From an uncultured Collinsella sp. (lineage in GTDB: Bacteria; Actinomycetota; Coriobacteriia; Coriobacteriales; Coriobacteriaceae), in assembly GCA_902464565.1 (NCBI GenBank), contig CABQJV010000004.1, positions 1 through 64,000 on the forward strand: a DNA stretch of 64,000 nucleotides. The letters are read 5' to 3'. Shown piece after piece: positions 42,892-51,361 of this stretch (within the stretch, counting starts at the first letter, position 1; every line of letters begins with the position of its first letter). A program made the translations under genes and the position numbers. Under the pieces are notes generated by a model. That model did not search any database. It was not told where the DNA came from and saw nothing but the letters and a program-made list of their open reading frames with translations.

Positions 42892-43803
42892 ATGTCCCAC
42901 AATACCCTGCCGACCGTCGTTGAGCTTTCGGGCGAGATGCGCGAGCGCTTGGCCAAGGTCAAGTACGTCTTTACCGACCTGGATGCCACGATGCTTGCAC
43001 CCGGCTCGTGCGTGCTGCGCGACAACGACGGCAACCCCTCGACCAAACTCGTCGAGGCCGTCGTGGCGCTCGCTCGTGCTGGCATTCAGGTGGTTCCCAC
43101 CTCGGGCCGCAACCGTACCATGATCCACGAGGACGCGCGCGTGCTCGGCCTCAACTCCTACATTGGTGAGATGGGCGGCCTGGTTATGTACGACCTCAAG
43201 GCCAACGATTGGGAGTATCTGACCGGCGACATGCCTTACGACCCCGTCTGCGGCCTTACTCCGCACCAGGTGATCGAGCAGACCGGCGTGTGCGAGAAGA
43301 TCCTCGCCCGCTGGCCGCACAAGATCGAGTATCACAACGACATGTCGACCGGCTACAAATACCGTGAGGTCACCGTCGGCATGCGCGGCGATGTGCCCGA
43401 CGATGAGGTTCAGGCCATCCTGGACGAGGCCGGCTGCGGTCTGATCTGGGCTTGCAACGGCCATCTGACTCACCTGTCCAAGCCGACGACGCTCGAGCTC
43501 GATCGCGTCGAGGACGGTCGCGCATTCAACATCAACCCCGCGGGTCTCAACAAGGGCGTTGCCATCGCGCGCTTCTGCGAGCACCTGGGGATCGAGCGCG
43601 AGGAGACGCTCGCGCTCGGCGATTCCGAGTCCGACTTCTACATGGCCGATCACGTGGGCACGTTCTGCCTGGTCGAGAATGGCCTGACGAGCGCCGGCGC
43701 GCCCGAGTTCCTGGCTGTTTGCGAGAACGCTTTCGTTACGCGCGGCAAAATTGTCGACGGTTGGGCGGCGACGGCAGAGCTGCTGGTCGCGGCGCGTTCG
43801 TAG
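42892..43803 (+). CDS. HAD-superfamily hydrolase (Cof-like, IIB)
   Basis: The 303-residue protein has the HAD motifs: VFTDLDATML (nucleophile Asp in DLD, with the usual second Asp of DxD shifted to A-T), PTSGRN (motif II Ser/Thr region), NKGVAIARFCEHLG (motif III Lys), and LALGDSESDFYMAD (motif IV acidic pair). A cap domain occupies about 95-200. Standard members read DxDGT; the DLDAT form keeps DxD at the first and third positions. It probably dephosphorylates a sugar phosphate or similar. GGAG lies five bases before the ATG at 42892. It sits between murE and murI with short gaps. Confidence 0.8.
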   Translation: MSHNTLPTVVELSGEMRERLAKVKYVFTDLDATMLAPGSCVLRDNDGNPSTKLVEAVVALARAGIQVVPTSGRNRTMIHEDARVLGLNSYIGEMGGLVMYDLKANDWEYLTGDMPYDPVCGLTPHQVIEQTGVCEKILARWPHKIEYHNDMSTGYKYREVTVGMRGDVPDDEVQAILDEAGCGLIWACNGHLTHLSKPTTLELDRVEDGRAFNINPAGLNKGVAIARFCEHLGIEREETLALGDSESDFYMADHVGTFCLVENGLTSAGAPEFLAVCENAFVTRGKIVDGWAATAELLVAARS

Positions 43804-43854
43804 CGCGGCGCCGCCGCACTTGGACATGTCTTTTCGAGAGAGACTGGTGAGGTA

Positions 43855-44739
43855 ATGTCCGATATCGAGAATCCGGCAGGCGACACGCGCCCGATTGGCG
43901 TGTTCGATTCTGGTTTGGGCGGTCTGACGGTTGCGCGCGCGATTGCGACGGCGCTGCCGCACGAGTCCGTCTACTACTTTGGCGACACCAAGCGCTGCCC
44001 CTACGGCACCCGCACCGAGGATGAAGTGCGCTCGTTTGCGTTGCAGGCGGGTCGTTGGCTTTCGAAGCACGACGTCAAGATTATGGTCATCGCCTGCAAC
44101 ACGGCGACCGCTGCGGCCTTGCGTCTGGCCCAGCAGGTGCTCGACGTTCCCGTGATCGGTGTGATCGCGCCGGGTGCCCGTGCGGCAATCAACAGCACGC
44201 GTACGCGTCGCGTGGGCGTGCTCGCCACCAACCTCACCATTCGCTCGGGCGCCTACACGCGCGCCATTCAGGATCTAGATGCCGGCGTCGATGTATACGG
44301 CTGTCCAGCCTCGAGCTTTGTCGAGGTTGTCGAACACGAGCTCGCCTCGGGTGCACATCTGCAGGAACAGTGGCTTGAGAACGAGGACATCTTCGATACG
44401 CCTGCCGTGCGTGCGCTGGTGGGTGCCACGGTTGAGCCGCTGCGCGACCACGGTATCGATACCGTGGTGCTTGGCTGTACGCATTTCCCGCTGTTGGTGG
44501 GACCTATCCGCCATGCACTGGGGCCTGGGGTGCGCGTCGTGAGTTCCGCCGAGGAGACCACGCGCGAGCTGACCGATATCCTCACGCGCCGCGAGCAGCT
44601 GGCGGGCGACGCAGCCGAGCCGCAACATCGTTTTGCAACGACGGCCGATAATATTGCCGAGTTTGCGGTGGCGGGCAGCTTTATCTTTGGTCAGCCGCTC
44701 AAGAGCATCGAACATATCGATATCGATGAGCTGAAATAG
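43855..44739 (+). CDS. murI: Glutamate racemase
   Basis: MurI makes D-glutamate for peptidoglycan. The 294-residue protein has both catalytic cysteines: MVIACNTATAAALRLAQ (Cys about 81) and LGCTHFPLLVGPI (Cys about 205). The start region IGVFDSGLGGLTVARAI with DSG and YYFGDTKRCPYGTR are the remaining signatures. Length is a little above the usual 265-270, with extra residues after LTDILTRREQ. GGTGAGG is close to the ATG. It lies in a run with murE, rph and rdgB; murI-rph-rdgB is a common neighbourhood in Gram-positive genomes. Confidence 0.95.
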   Translation: MSDIENPAGDTRPIGVFDSGLGGLTVARAIATALPHESVYYFGDTKRCPYGTRTEDEVRSFALQAGRWLSKHDVKIMVIACNTATAAALRLAQQVLDVPVIGVIAPGARAAINSTRTRRVGVLATNLTIRSGAYTRAIQDLDAGVDVYGCPASSFVEVVEHELASGAHLQEQWLENEDIFDTPAVRALVGATVEPLRDHGIDTVVLGCTHFPLLVGPIRHALGPGVRVVSSAEETTRELTDILTRREQLAGDAAEPQHRFATTADNIAEFAVAGSFIFGQPLKSIEHIDIDELK

Positions 44740-44793
44740 ATGTAAGGCAGCCGCCAAAGCCTTCGCCACATCTTTTGCCGAAAGGAAATTTCT

Positions 44794-45519
44794 ATGGAGT
44801 ACATGCAGGTCAACCGCGCCAACGATCGCGCCGCCAACGAGTTGCGCCCCGTTAAGCTCACCCGTGGGGTCATGAAGCACGCCCACGGCTCGTGTTTGGC
44901 CGAGTTCGGTGACACGCGCGTGCTGTGCGCCGCCACTATCGAGGAGGGCGTGCCGGGCTGGCGAAAGGGAGCTAAGGCCGGCTGGGTGACCGCGGAATAC
45001 GCCATGCTGCCGGCGTCGACCGGCAAGCGCTGCAAGCGCGAGCACGCCAACCGCAAGGGTCGCTCCATGGAGATCGAGCGCCTCATTGGCCGCAGCCTGC
45101 GTACCGTCGTCAACATGAAGGCGCTCGGCGAGTACACCGTCACCGTTGACTGCGATGTGATTCAGGCCGATGGCGGCACGCGTACAGCGAGCATCACCGG
45201 CGCCTGGGTGGCGCTGCACGACGCCCTCGCCATGTGGGTCGAGGCGGGCAAGATCGAGCGCATCCCGCTTATCGGCCAGGTGGCTGCCATCTCCATGGGC
45301 GTTGTCGACGGCAATACGCTGCTTGACCTCGATTATTCCGAGGACAGCCATGCCGAGGTCGACATGAACCTCGTCGCCACCGACACCGGTGAGATGATCG
45401 AGCTCCAGGGTACCGGCGAGCAGGCGCCCTTCGACCGCAAGCGCCTCAACGCCCTGCTCGACCTGGGCGACAAGGGTATCGCCGAGCTCATCGAGCTTCA
45501 GCGCCAAGCCCTCGCCTAA
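44794..45519 (+). CDS. rph: Ribonuclease PH
   Basis: RNase PH is a phosphorolytic 3'-5' exoribonuclease that trims tRNA 3' ends and structured RNAs. The 241-residue protein has NELRPVKLTRGVMKHAHGSC, GWVTAEYAMLPASTGKRCKR, RKGRSMEIERLIGRSLRTVV, and CDVIQADGGTRTASITGAW, all characteristic. AAAGGAA precedes the ATG. It sits between murI and rdgB. A GGGACAG-family repeat touches its stop codon. Confidence 0.96.
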   Translation: MEYMQVNRANDRAANELRPVKLTRGVMKHAHGSCLAEFGDTRVLCAATIEEGVPGWRKGAKAGWVTAEYAMLPASTGKRCKREHANRKGRSMEIERLIGRSLRTVVNMKALGEYTVTVDCDVIQADGGTRTASITGAWVALHDALAMWVEAGKIERIPLIGQVAAISMGVVDGNTLLDLDYSEDSHAEVDMNLVATDTGEMIELQGTGEQAPFDRKRLNALLDLGDKGIAELIELQRQALA

Positions 45520-45562
45520 CCTGCCAAAAAGGGACAGGTTTATTTTGGTAGGTTTTATCTGC
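45519..45562. repeat. GGGACAG-family repeat after rph
   Basis: ACCTGCCAAAA (45519-45529) pairs with TTTTGGTAGGT (45543-45553) with one G-T pair, around AGGGACAGGTTTAT. The bases after the hairpin (TTTATCTGC) continue the match with the element at 18518, so the unit is longer than the hairpin. Confidence 0.65.
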
Positions 45563-45660
45563 TGAAATGCTGCGTTGAAAGGTCCGATCGCCTGAGAGGG
45601 AAGAGGTCAAGTGCCCAAACGCCCCTCATGCGGCTTGCTATAGAGACAAGGAGGCCAGTT

Positions 45661-46302
45661 ATGGCACTTGAGAAGATTGACATCGACACCCTCGACCCGG
45701 CGGCGACCATCGTCGTGGCAACCGGAAACGCTCATAAGCTCACCGAGATCGAGGCCATTTTGGGCAAGGTCATGCCCGAGGTTCGCTTTGTGGCGCTCGG
45801 CCAACTGGGCGATTTTGAGGACCCCGAGGAAAACGGCACGACGTTTTTGGAGAACGCCATCATCAAGGCACAGGCTGCGGTCGAGGAGACGGGCCTTATG
45901 GCCATTGCCGACGATTCCGGCTTGGTCGTCGACGCGCTGGACGGCGAGCCTGGCGTGTATAGCGCGCGCTATGCGGGCGTGCACGGAGACGATGCCGCCA
46001 ACAACGCCAAGCTGCTCGTTAACTTGGAAGGCGTGGCAGACGAGGATCGCACCGCGCGTTTTATGAGTGTCGTCGCGCTCATCGACACGGATGGTCTGGT
46101 CACCTATGGTGAGGGCGCCTGCGAGGGCGTTATCGCGCACGAGGGCCGCGGCGATCACGGCTTTGGCTACGACCCGCTGTTCCTGCCGGTCGACACGCCG
46201 GGCAAGACCATGGCCGAGCTGACGGCGGACGAGAAGAACGCCATCAGCCATCGATTCCATGCGCTCGAGCACCTATCCGCCAAACTGACGGGCGAGGAGT
46301 AG
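45661..46302 (+). CDS. rdgB: XTP/dITP diphosphatase (RdgB/HAM1)
   Basis: This enzyme hydrolyses non-canonical purine triphosphates such as XTP and dITP. The 213-residue protein has the motifs VVATGNAHKLTEIEAIL, GTTFLENAIIKAQAA, IADDSGLVVDALDGEPGVYS, and HGFGYDPLFLP. The ATG at 45661 is preceded by AAGGAGG, which decides the start over a longer frame opening at 45628. Only three bases separate its stop from dtd, so the two are cotranscribed. Confidence 0.95.
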   Translation: MALEKIDIDTLDPAATIVVATGNAHKLTEIEAILGKVMPEVRFVALGQLGDFEDPEENGTTFLENAIIKAQAAVEETGLMAIADDSGLVVDALDGEPGVYSARYAGVHGDDAANNAKLLVNLEGVADEDRTARFMSVVALIDTDGLVTYGEGACEGVIAHEGRGDHGFGYDPLFLPVDTPGKTMAELTADEKNAISHRFHALEHLSAKLTGEE

Positions 46303-46305
46303 GCC

Positions 46306-46752
46306 GTGCGTGCGGTGGTGCAGCGCGTACTCAACGCCGGCGTGACGGTCGACGGCGAGTGCGTGGGCCGCATTGGACGCGGCTACCTGGTGCTGCTGGG
46401 TGTGGGCCATGGCGATACGCGTGCCGAGGCCGATAAGCTGTGGGGCAAGCTCCGCGGGTTGCGCATCAACGAGGACGAGAACGGCAAGACCAACTTGGCG
46501 CTTGCCGATGTCGACGGTGAGGTGCTCGTGGTGTCGCAGTTCACGCTGTTCGCTGACTGCCGCCACGGTCGCCGCCCATCGTTTACGGATGCCGGCGCGC
46601 CCGATGTTGCCAACGAGCTCTACGAGTACTTCCTGACGCTCGTTCGCCAAGATGTCGAACACGTGGCGCACGGCATTTTTGGCGCCGATATGAAAGTCGA
46701 CTTGGTCAACGACGGCCCATTCACCATCGTCTTGGACACCGATAACCTTTAG
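46306..46752 (+). CDS. dtd: D-aminoacyl-tRNA deacylase
   Basis: Dtd removes mischarged D-amino acids (and glycine from tRNA-Ala). The 148-residue protein begins VRAVVQRVLNAGVTVDGECV with a GTG start; the GAGGAG signal lies inside the end of rdgB. GYLVLLGVGHGDT, VVSQFTLFADCRHGRRPSF (the SQFTL active-site motif) and FGADMKVDLVNDGPFTIVLD (the NxGP motif) are present. Length matches the family. A GTTACGCGG hairpin begins at the stop codon. Confidence 0.95.
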   Translation: MRAVVQRVLNAGVTVDGECVGRIGRGYLVLLGVGHGDTRAEADKLWGKLRGLRINEDENGKTNLALADVDGEVLVVSQFTLFADCRHGRRPSFTDAGAPDVANELYEYFLTLVRQDVEHVAHGIFGADMKVDLVNDGPFTIVLDTDNL

Positions 46753-46780
46753 GTTACGCGGTTTTACCAAACCGCGTAAC
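46753..46780. repeat. GTTACGCGG hairpin, copy 1
   Basis: GTTACGCGGTTT-TACC-AAACCGCGTAAC is a perfect 12-bp stem starting at the dtd stop. There is no T run. Closely related hairpins lie at 51270 and 51362. Confidence 0.85.
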
Positions 46781-46838
46781 AACTGGTCATGCGAGATTGT
46801 CGTCTGGTACGTATTCGAGACCGGGCTTTTTTAGCTAC

Positions 46839-46868
46839 TTGCGTATGGCCACAACAGGGTGCTATAGT
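46839..46868 (+). promoter_or_regulatory. Promoter of veg-ispE
   Basis: TTGCGT (46839-46844) and TATAGT (46863-46868) are 18 bases apart. About 65 bases of A/T-rich leader follow before the veg start. Confidence 0.5.
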
Positions 46869-46935
46869 ATTAGAGTTTTGTCTATCTTAGGGGTATTATC
46901 CCCTTTTTGAATTGCACCTTCTGGAGGCCCTGTTC

Positions 46936-47232
46936 ATGGAAGAGATGGAAGTCAATCACGTCGACGACATCCACGAGAAGCTGACCGATATGGTGGGCGA
47001 TCGCGTCAAGGTTAAGGCCAACATGGGCCGCACCCGCGTTGTCGAGCGCATGGGCACCATCAAGAGCGTCCACCCCGCCGTCTTTATCGTCGAGGTTGAC
47101 GAGCGTCGCGGCCGCAAGTCGCGTCAGTCCTACCAGTACATCGATGTCCTCACCGGCCAGGTCGAGCTGTTCGACCCCGAGAGCGGCGAGCATATCTTTA
47201 CCCCGCTCGGCAATCAGCTCGAGGAGCATTAA
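46936..47232 (+). CDS. veg: Veg family protein
   Basis: The 98-residue protein matches the Veg (DUF1021) family of Gram-positive bacteria: a helical start, then GDRVKVKANMGRTRVVERMG, IKSVHPAVFIVEVDERRGRK and RQSYQYIDVLTGQVEL, a small beta barrel. Veg stimulates biofilm-related genes in B. subtilis. The ATG at 46936 has GGAGG eight bases before it; a longer frame from 46912 is unlikely. ispE follows after two bases. The veg-ispE order is also found in Bacillus (there with sspF between), a long-conserved neighbourhood. Confidence 0.88.
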   Translation: MEEMEVNHVDDIHEKLTDMVGDRVKVKANMGRTRVVERMGTIKSVHPAVFIVEVDERRGRKSRQSYQYIDVLTGQVELFDPESGEHIFTPLGNQLEEH

Positions 47233-47234
47233 CG

Positions 47235-48131
47235 GTGACCGATCGGTCCCTGACTCTTTCCGCGCCGGCAAAGATTAACCTCTACCTGGGGGTTCATACC
47301 GAGCGCGATGACCGCGGCTACCACAGGGTCGATTCCCTGATGGCGGCCGTCGGTCTTTCCGATACCGTGACGGTCACGCCGGCGCAGGCGCTGACCGTCC
47401 AGACGGTTCCAGCATCAGATTTTCCCATGCAAAAGAATACGGCGTATCGGGCTGCGGTTGCTATGGCCGAGCATTATGGTCGCGAGGCAAACATCTGCGT
47501 GACGATTGAGAAGCGCATTCCATTGTGCGCCGGCTTGGGCGGCCCCTCGACGGATGCGGCCGCGGTCATTGTCGCCTTGGCAGAGCTCTGGGGCATTGAT
47601 CGCACCGACCCAGCGCTCGACGATATTGCGCGGGGCATTGGTGCTGACGTCCCGTTCTTTTTGCACGCGAGTCCTGCGTTCTACGTAGGTGGGGGAGACG
47701 TGCTGGCAACTGAGTACCCCGCGCTGCCCGCGACGCCCGTCGTGCTGGTCAAGCCGCGCGAGGCAAGCGTTTCGACAATTGAAGCCTATCGACGTTTTGA
47801 CGAGGCCCCGGTGCCTGCGGACAAGCCCGGCGCGATAGCTTCTGCCTTGCGTGCTGGTGATGCCGAGACGGCATATGCACTCATCCATAATAATCTGGGT
47901 GTCATTTCCGCACAGATGGAGTCGCAGATTCAAACGGTCCTCGACTGGCTGCGTAAACAGGACGGAACCGTTGCTGTAGATGTGTGCGGATCGGGTGCCT
48001 GCTCGTTTGCCATTTGCGACACCGCTGCCACGGTCGAAAGGCTTGCCGATGCTGTCCAGCAAAATGGCTGGTGGGCCTGCGCGACTGAGCTTATTCCCAA
48101 CACGGTTCAAATCGACGCGCCAAAGAAATAA
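47235..48131 (+). CDS. ispE: 4-diphosphocytidyl-2-C-methyl-D-erythritol kinase
   Basis: IspE phosphorylates CDP-ME in the MEP pathway to isoprenoid precursors. The GHMP kinase motifs are LSAPAKINLYLGV, PLCAGLGGPSTDAAAVI (ATP loop, with Pro where many family members have Gly-Gly-Ser) and VDVCGSGACSFAI. Length 298 is typical. The GTG start has GAGGAG eight bases upstream, inside the veg end, so translation is coupled to veg. It shows that the MEP route is used. tRNA-Pro follows. Confidence 0.93.
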   Translation: MTDRSLTLSAPAKINLYLGVHTERDDRGYHRVDSLMAAVGLSDTVTVTPAQALTVQTVPASDFPMQKNTAYRAAVAMAEHYGREANICVTIEKRIPLCAGLGGPSTDAAAVIVALAELWGIDRTDPALDDIARGIGADVPFFLHASPAFYVGGGDVLATEYPALPATPVVLVKPREASVSTIEAYRRFDEAPVPADKPGAIASALRAGDAETAYALIHNNLGVISAQMESQIQTVLDWLRKQDGTVAVDVCGSGACSFAICDTAATVERLADAVQQNGWWACATELIPNTVQIDAPKK

Positions 48132-48180
48132 AAATTTCTCTAGCACGCGGCGAAAATCTTTGTTACTATAGTCGAGCTAA

Positions 48181-48257
48181 CGGGTTGTGGCTCAGTTTGG
48201 TAGAGCACTGCGTTCGGGACGCAGGGGTCGCTGGTTCAAATCCAGTCAACCCGACCA
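48181..48257 (+). tRNA. tRNA-Pro (CGG)
   Basis: The 5' CGGGTTG pairs with CAACCCG (48247-48253). The anticodon stem CTGCG/CGCAG encloses TTCGGGA, giving anticodon CGG. The T arm GGTTCAAATCC is present and CCA is encoded. TATAGT at 48167 could be its -10 box. Confidence 0.96.
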
Positions 48258-48267
48258 GAGCATGAGG

Positions 48268-48297
48268 AGGGACCGCTTCTTGCGGTCCCTTTTTTTA
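48268..48297 (+). terminator. Terminator of tRNA-Pro
   Basis: GGGACCGC-TTCTT-GCGGTCCC (48269-48289) followed by eight T. Confidence 0.96.
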
Positions 48298-48369
48298 GCT
48301 AGTGTTGTGATACCGCGATACCCGCGGTATACTCATTCGAGCTTGTCTCGCTGTATTGTGGAGGTCTAC

Positions 48370-48645
48370 ATGTTTGGACTGAGGGCTCCTGAGCTCATCA
48401 TTATTCTCGTCGTTGTCCTGATTATCTTCGGGCCCAAGAACCTGCCGAAGCTCGGCAAGTCCCTCGGCTCTACCGTCAAGAATATCCGTGAGGGTATGGA
48501 GGGCGACGATAAGGCCGAGACCAAGCAGGCCGAGGAGGTCGTGGTCGAGCAGTCCGAGGAGGACAAGGAGATCGCTGAGCTCGAGGCCAAGCTCGCTGCT
48601 GCCAAGAAGAAGCAGGCAGAGGACAGCGACGCGGACGCAGAGTAG
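48370..48645 (+). CDS. tatA: Twin-arginine translocase subunit TatA
   Basis: The 91-residue protein has one N-terminal membrane helix (LRAPELIIILVVVLIIFGPK), the FGPKNLPKLGKSLG hinge and amphipathic helix, and a highly charged tail with Glu/Lys-rich coiled character. This is TatA/TatE, which forms the pore for folded proteins with twin-arginine signals. GGAGG lies seven bases before the ATG. No tatC is in the window. TatA/E cannot be told apart from TatB by length alone, but the short tail and the absent Glu-Pro pattern of TatB favour TatA. Confidence 0.9.
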   Translation: MFGLRAPELIIILVVVLIIFGPKNLPKLGKSLGSTVKNIREGMEGDDKAETKQAEEVVVEQSEEDKEIAELEAKLAAAKKKQAEDSDADAE

Positions 48646-48670
48646 TCCCATCCCTTTGGGGTGAGCACCT

Positions 48671-48702
48671 GACCGGCTTGCCCGCAGGCTAGCCGGTCTT
48701 TT
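48671..48702 (+). terminator. Terminator after tatA
   Basis: GACCGGCT (48671-48678) pairs with AGCCGGTC (48691-48698), with an inner TGCC/GGC extension, then TTTTTCG. Confidence 0.9.
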
Positions 48703-48751
48703 TCGTTTTGTTGACAGTTGATTGTTTGATCAGAGTTGGGGAGATATCCGT

Positions 48752-49222
48752 ATGGACGCAAGCCAGATCGTACTGACCGCTGAGGGCCGCCAGAAGCTCG
48801 TCGAGGAGCTCGCCTGGCGTGAGGGCGATTACGCCAAGGAGATCGTCGAGGACATCAAGGAAGCCCGCGCGTTCGGCGACCTTTCGGAGAACTCCGAGTA
48901 CGATGCCGCCAAGGACAAGCAGGCCCAGAATGCTGCTCGTATCGCCGAGATCCAGGCCATTCTTGCCAACGCTCAGGTTGCTGCCACTACGGGCGAACTG
49001 ACCGTCTCCATCGGTTCCACCGTTTCGCTGATTGATCCCAACGGCGAGGTCATGGAAGTCACGCTCGTTGGTACCACCGAGACCAACTCGCTCGAGCACA
49101 AGATTTCCAACGAGTCTCCGGTCGGTCACGCCATCATCGGTCACGGCGAGGGTGATTCCGTCGAGGTCGTTACGCCTTCCGGCAAGACTCGCGTCTACAC
49201 CATCGCCAAGATCGCACGCTAG
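48752..49222 (+). CDS. greA: Transcription elongation factor GreA
   Basis: GreA stimulates transcript cleavage by stalled RNA polymerase. The 156-residue protein has the N-terminal coiled coil with the acidic tip (IKEARAFGDLSENSEYDAAK, holding the Asp-Glu pair needed for cleavage) and the C-terminal FKBP-like domain (SPVGHAIIGHGEGDSVEVVT). GGGGAG is eight bases before the ATG at 48752; a longer frame from 48722 lacks a signal. A terminator separates it from lysS. Confidence 0.96.
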   Translation: MDASQIVLTAEGRQKLVEELAWREGDYAKEIVEDIKEARAFGDLSENSEYDAAKDKQAQNAARIAEIQAILANAQVAATTGELTVSIGSTVSLIDPNGEVMEVTLVGTTETNSLEHKISNESPVGHAIIGHGEGDSVEVVTPSGKTRVYTIAKIAR

Positions 49223-49250
49223 ACCACGGTCCCGCGTAAAGGTATGTTTT

Positions 49251-49284
49251 CGCTCCCTGGGACCGAATCCTGGGGAGCGTTTTA
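49251..49284 (+). terminator. Terminator between greA and lysS
   Basis: CGCTCCC (49251-49257) pairs with GGGAGCG (49273-49279) with weak inner pairs, followed by TTTTAG. It may be leaky. Confidence 0.75.
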
Positions 49285-49301
49285 GTTTGAGGAGCTAACT
49301 T

Positions 49302-51266
49302 ATGGCAGAGAACCAGAACGCCGCCGATCAGGCATCGACGCTCAACGACGAGCGCGCCACCCGCCTGGCCAAGCGCGCCGCCCTGTTCGAGGCGGGCCAG
49401 AACCCCTATCCCGAGCACTCTGAGCTTGAGGACTACGTCGCCGATATCGAGACTAAGTACGCCGATCTTGCCGATGGTGAGGACACCGAGGATGTCGTGA
49501 AGATCGCCGGCCGTGTGGTCGCCAAGCGCGGTCAGGGCAAGATCATGTTCATCGTCGTGCGCGATGCGACTGCCGAGATTCAACTGTTCTGCCGCATCAA
49601 CGACATGGACGAGGCTGCCTGGAATACGCTCAAGGCCCTCGACCTGGGCGACATCCTGGGCGTGACCGGCGTGGTTGTGCGCACCCAGCGCGGCCAGCTT
49701 TCCGTTGCCCCTAAGAGCGCGACCCTGCTTTCCAAGGCCGTTCGTCCGCTGCCCGAGAAGTTCCACGGTCTTTCCGACAAGGAGACCCGCTATCGCCAGC
49801 GCTATGTCGACCTGATCGCCAACGACGACGTTCGCGAGACCTTCCGTAAGCGTTCGCAGATTCTCTCCACCTTCCGTCGCTTTATGGAGTCCGACGGCTA
49901 CATGGAGGTCGAGACCCCCATCCTGCAGACCATCCAGGGCGGCGCTACTGCCAAGCCGTTCATTACCCACTTCAACGCGCTCGATCAGGAGTGCTACCTG
50001 CGTATTGCCACCGAGCTGCACCTCAAGCGCTGCATCGTCGGTGGTTTTGAGCGCGTGTTCGAGATCGGCCGCATCTTCCGTAACGAGGGCATGGACCTTA
50101 CCCACAACCCCGAGTTCACCACGATGGAGGCCTACCGTGCCTTCTCCGACCTCGAGGGCATGAAGGCGCTCGCCCAGGGCGTCATTAAGGCGGCTAACAA
50201 GGCCATCGGCAACCCCGAGGTCATCGAGTACCAGGGCCAGACCATCGACCTTTCTGGTGAGTGGGCCAGCCGTCCCATGACCGACATCGTCTCCGACGTG
50301 CTCGGCAAGCAGGTCACCATCGACACGCCGGTCGAGGAGCTTGCTTCCGCCGCGCGCGAGAAGGGCCTGGAGATTAAGCCCGAGTGGACCGCCGGCAAGA
50401 TTATCGCCGAGATCTACGATGAGCTGGGCGAGGACACCATCGTCAACCCGACCTTCGTGTGCGATTACCCCATCGAGGTCAGCCCGCTTGCCAAGCGTTT
50501 TGAGGACGACCCGCGCCTGACGCACCGCTTTGAGCTGGTTATTGCCGGCCACGAGTACGCCAACGCGTTCTCCGAACTCAACGACCCGGTCGACCAGGCC
50601 GAGCGCTTTGCCGCCCAGATGGCCGAGAAGGCCGGCGGCGACGATGAGGCCATGGAGTATGACGAGGACTACGTGCGCGCCCTCGAGTACGGTATGCCTC
50701 CCGCGGGCGGTATTGGCATTGGTATCGACCGCGTGGTCATGCTGCTTACCAACCAGGCTTCTATCCGCGACGTGCTGCTGTTCCCGCACATGAAGCCCGA
50801 GAAGGGTTTCCAGTCCGGTGCCGCTGCCGCCAAGGCTGCCGAGGCCGGCAACGCCGCGAGCCCATTCGTTAAGTCGCTTAAGCCCACGCTCGATTACTCC
50901 AAGATCGCCGTTGAGCCGCTGTTTGAGGAGTTCGTCGACTTTGATACCTTCTCCAAGAGCGACTTCCGCGCTGTGAAGGTCAAGGCATGCGAGGCCGTCA
51001 AGAAGTCCAAGAAGCTGCTGAACTTTACGCTCGACGACGGCACCCGCACCGACCGCACCATCCTCTCCGGTATTCACGCTTATTACGAGCCCGAGGACCT
51101 GGTTGGCAAGACCTTGCTCGCCATCACCAACCTGCCTCCGCGCAAGATGATGGGTATTCCCAGCTGCGGCATGCTGATCAGCGCTGTCCACGAGGAGGAG
51201 GGCGAGGAGCGCCTCAACCTGATCCAGCTCGACGCCTCCATCCCCGCCGGCGCAAAGATGTACTAA
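49302..51266 (+). CDS. lysS: Class II lysyl-tRNA synthetase with C-terminal Trbp111-like domain
   Basis: Residues about 1-505 are a complete class II LysRS: anticodon OB fold (KIAGRVVAKRGQGKIMFIVV), motif 1 region (RSQILSTFRRFMESDGYMEV), motif 2 (FEIGRIFRNEGMDLTHNPEF) and motif 3 (GGIGIGIDRVVMLLT). After an Ala-rich linker (about 508-530), residues about 540-654 form a tRNA-binding OB domain as found at the C-terminus of bacterial MetRS and in Trbp111: FSKSDFRAVKVKACEAVKKS, LLNFTLDDGTRTDRTILSGI, PPRKMMGIPSCGMLISA. Bacterial LysRS is normally about 500 residues. GAGGAG precedes the ATG. The added domain should raise tRNA affinity. Confidence 0.93.
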   Translation: MAENQNAADQASTLNDERATRLAKRAALFEAGQNPYPEHSELEDYVADIETKYADLADGEDTEDVVKIAGRVVAKRGQGKIMFIVVRDATAEIQLFCRINDMDEAAWNTLKALDLGDILGVTGVVVRTQRGQLSVAPKSATLLSKAVRPLPEKFHGLSDKETRYRQRYVDLIANDDVRETFRKRSQILSTFRRFMESDGYMEVETPILQTIQGGATAKPFITHFNALDQECYLRIATELHLKRCIVGGFERVFEIGRIFRNEGMDLTHNPEFTTMEAYRAFSDLEGMKALAQGVIKAANKAIGNPEVIEYQGQTIDLSGEWASRPMTDIVSDVLGKQVTIDTPVEELASAAREKGLEIKPEWTAGKIIAEIYDELGEDTIVNPTFVCDYPIEVSPLAKRFEDDPRLTHRFELVIAGHEYANAFSELNDPVDQAERFAAQMAEKAGGDDEAMEYDEDYVRALEYGMPPAGGIGIGIDRVVMLLTNQASIRDVLLFPHMKPEKGFQSGAAAAKAAEAGNAASPFVKSLKPTLDYSKIAVEPLFEEFVDFDTFSKSDFRAVKVKACEAVKKSKKLLNFTLDDGTRTDRTILSGIHAYYEPEDLVGKTLLAITNLPPRKMMGIPSCGMLISAVHEEEGEERLNLIQLDASIPAGAKMY

Positions 51267-51269
51267 CTT

Positions 51270-51296
51270 GTTACGCGGTTCTACGAACCGCGTAAC
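51270..51296. repeat. GTTACGCGG hairpin, copy 2
   Basis: GTTACGCGGTTC-TAC-GAACCGCGTAAC begins four bases after the lysS stop. The bases that follow (GACGCTGCGCG, then GACAATCTG) are repeated after copy 3. Confidence 0.85.
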
Positions 51297-51361
51297 GGCT
51301 CGACGCTGCGCGGGCCGCATTTGGACAATCTGACGTTCAACTTCAAGGGCGCGACCTAGGT

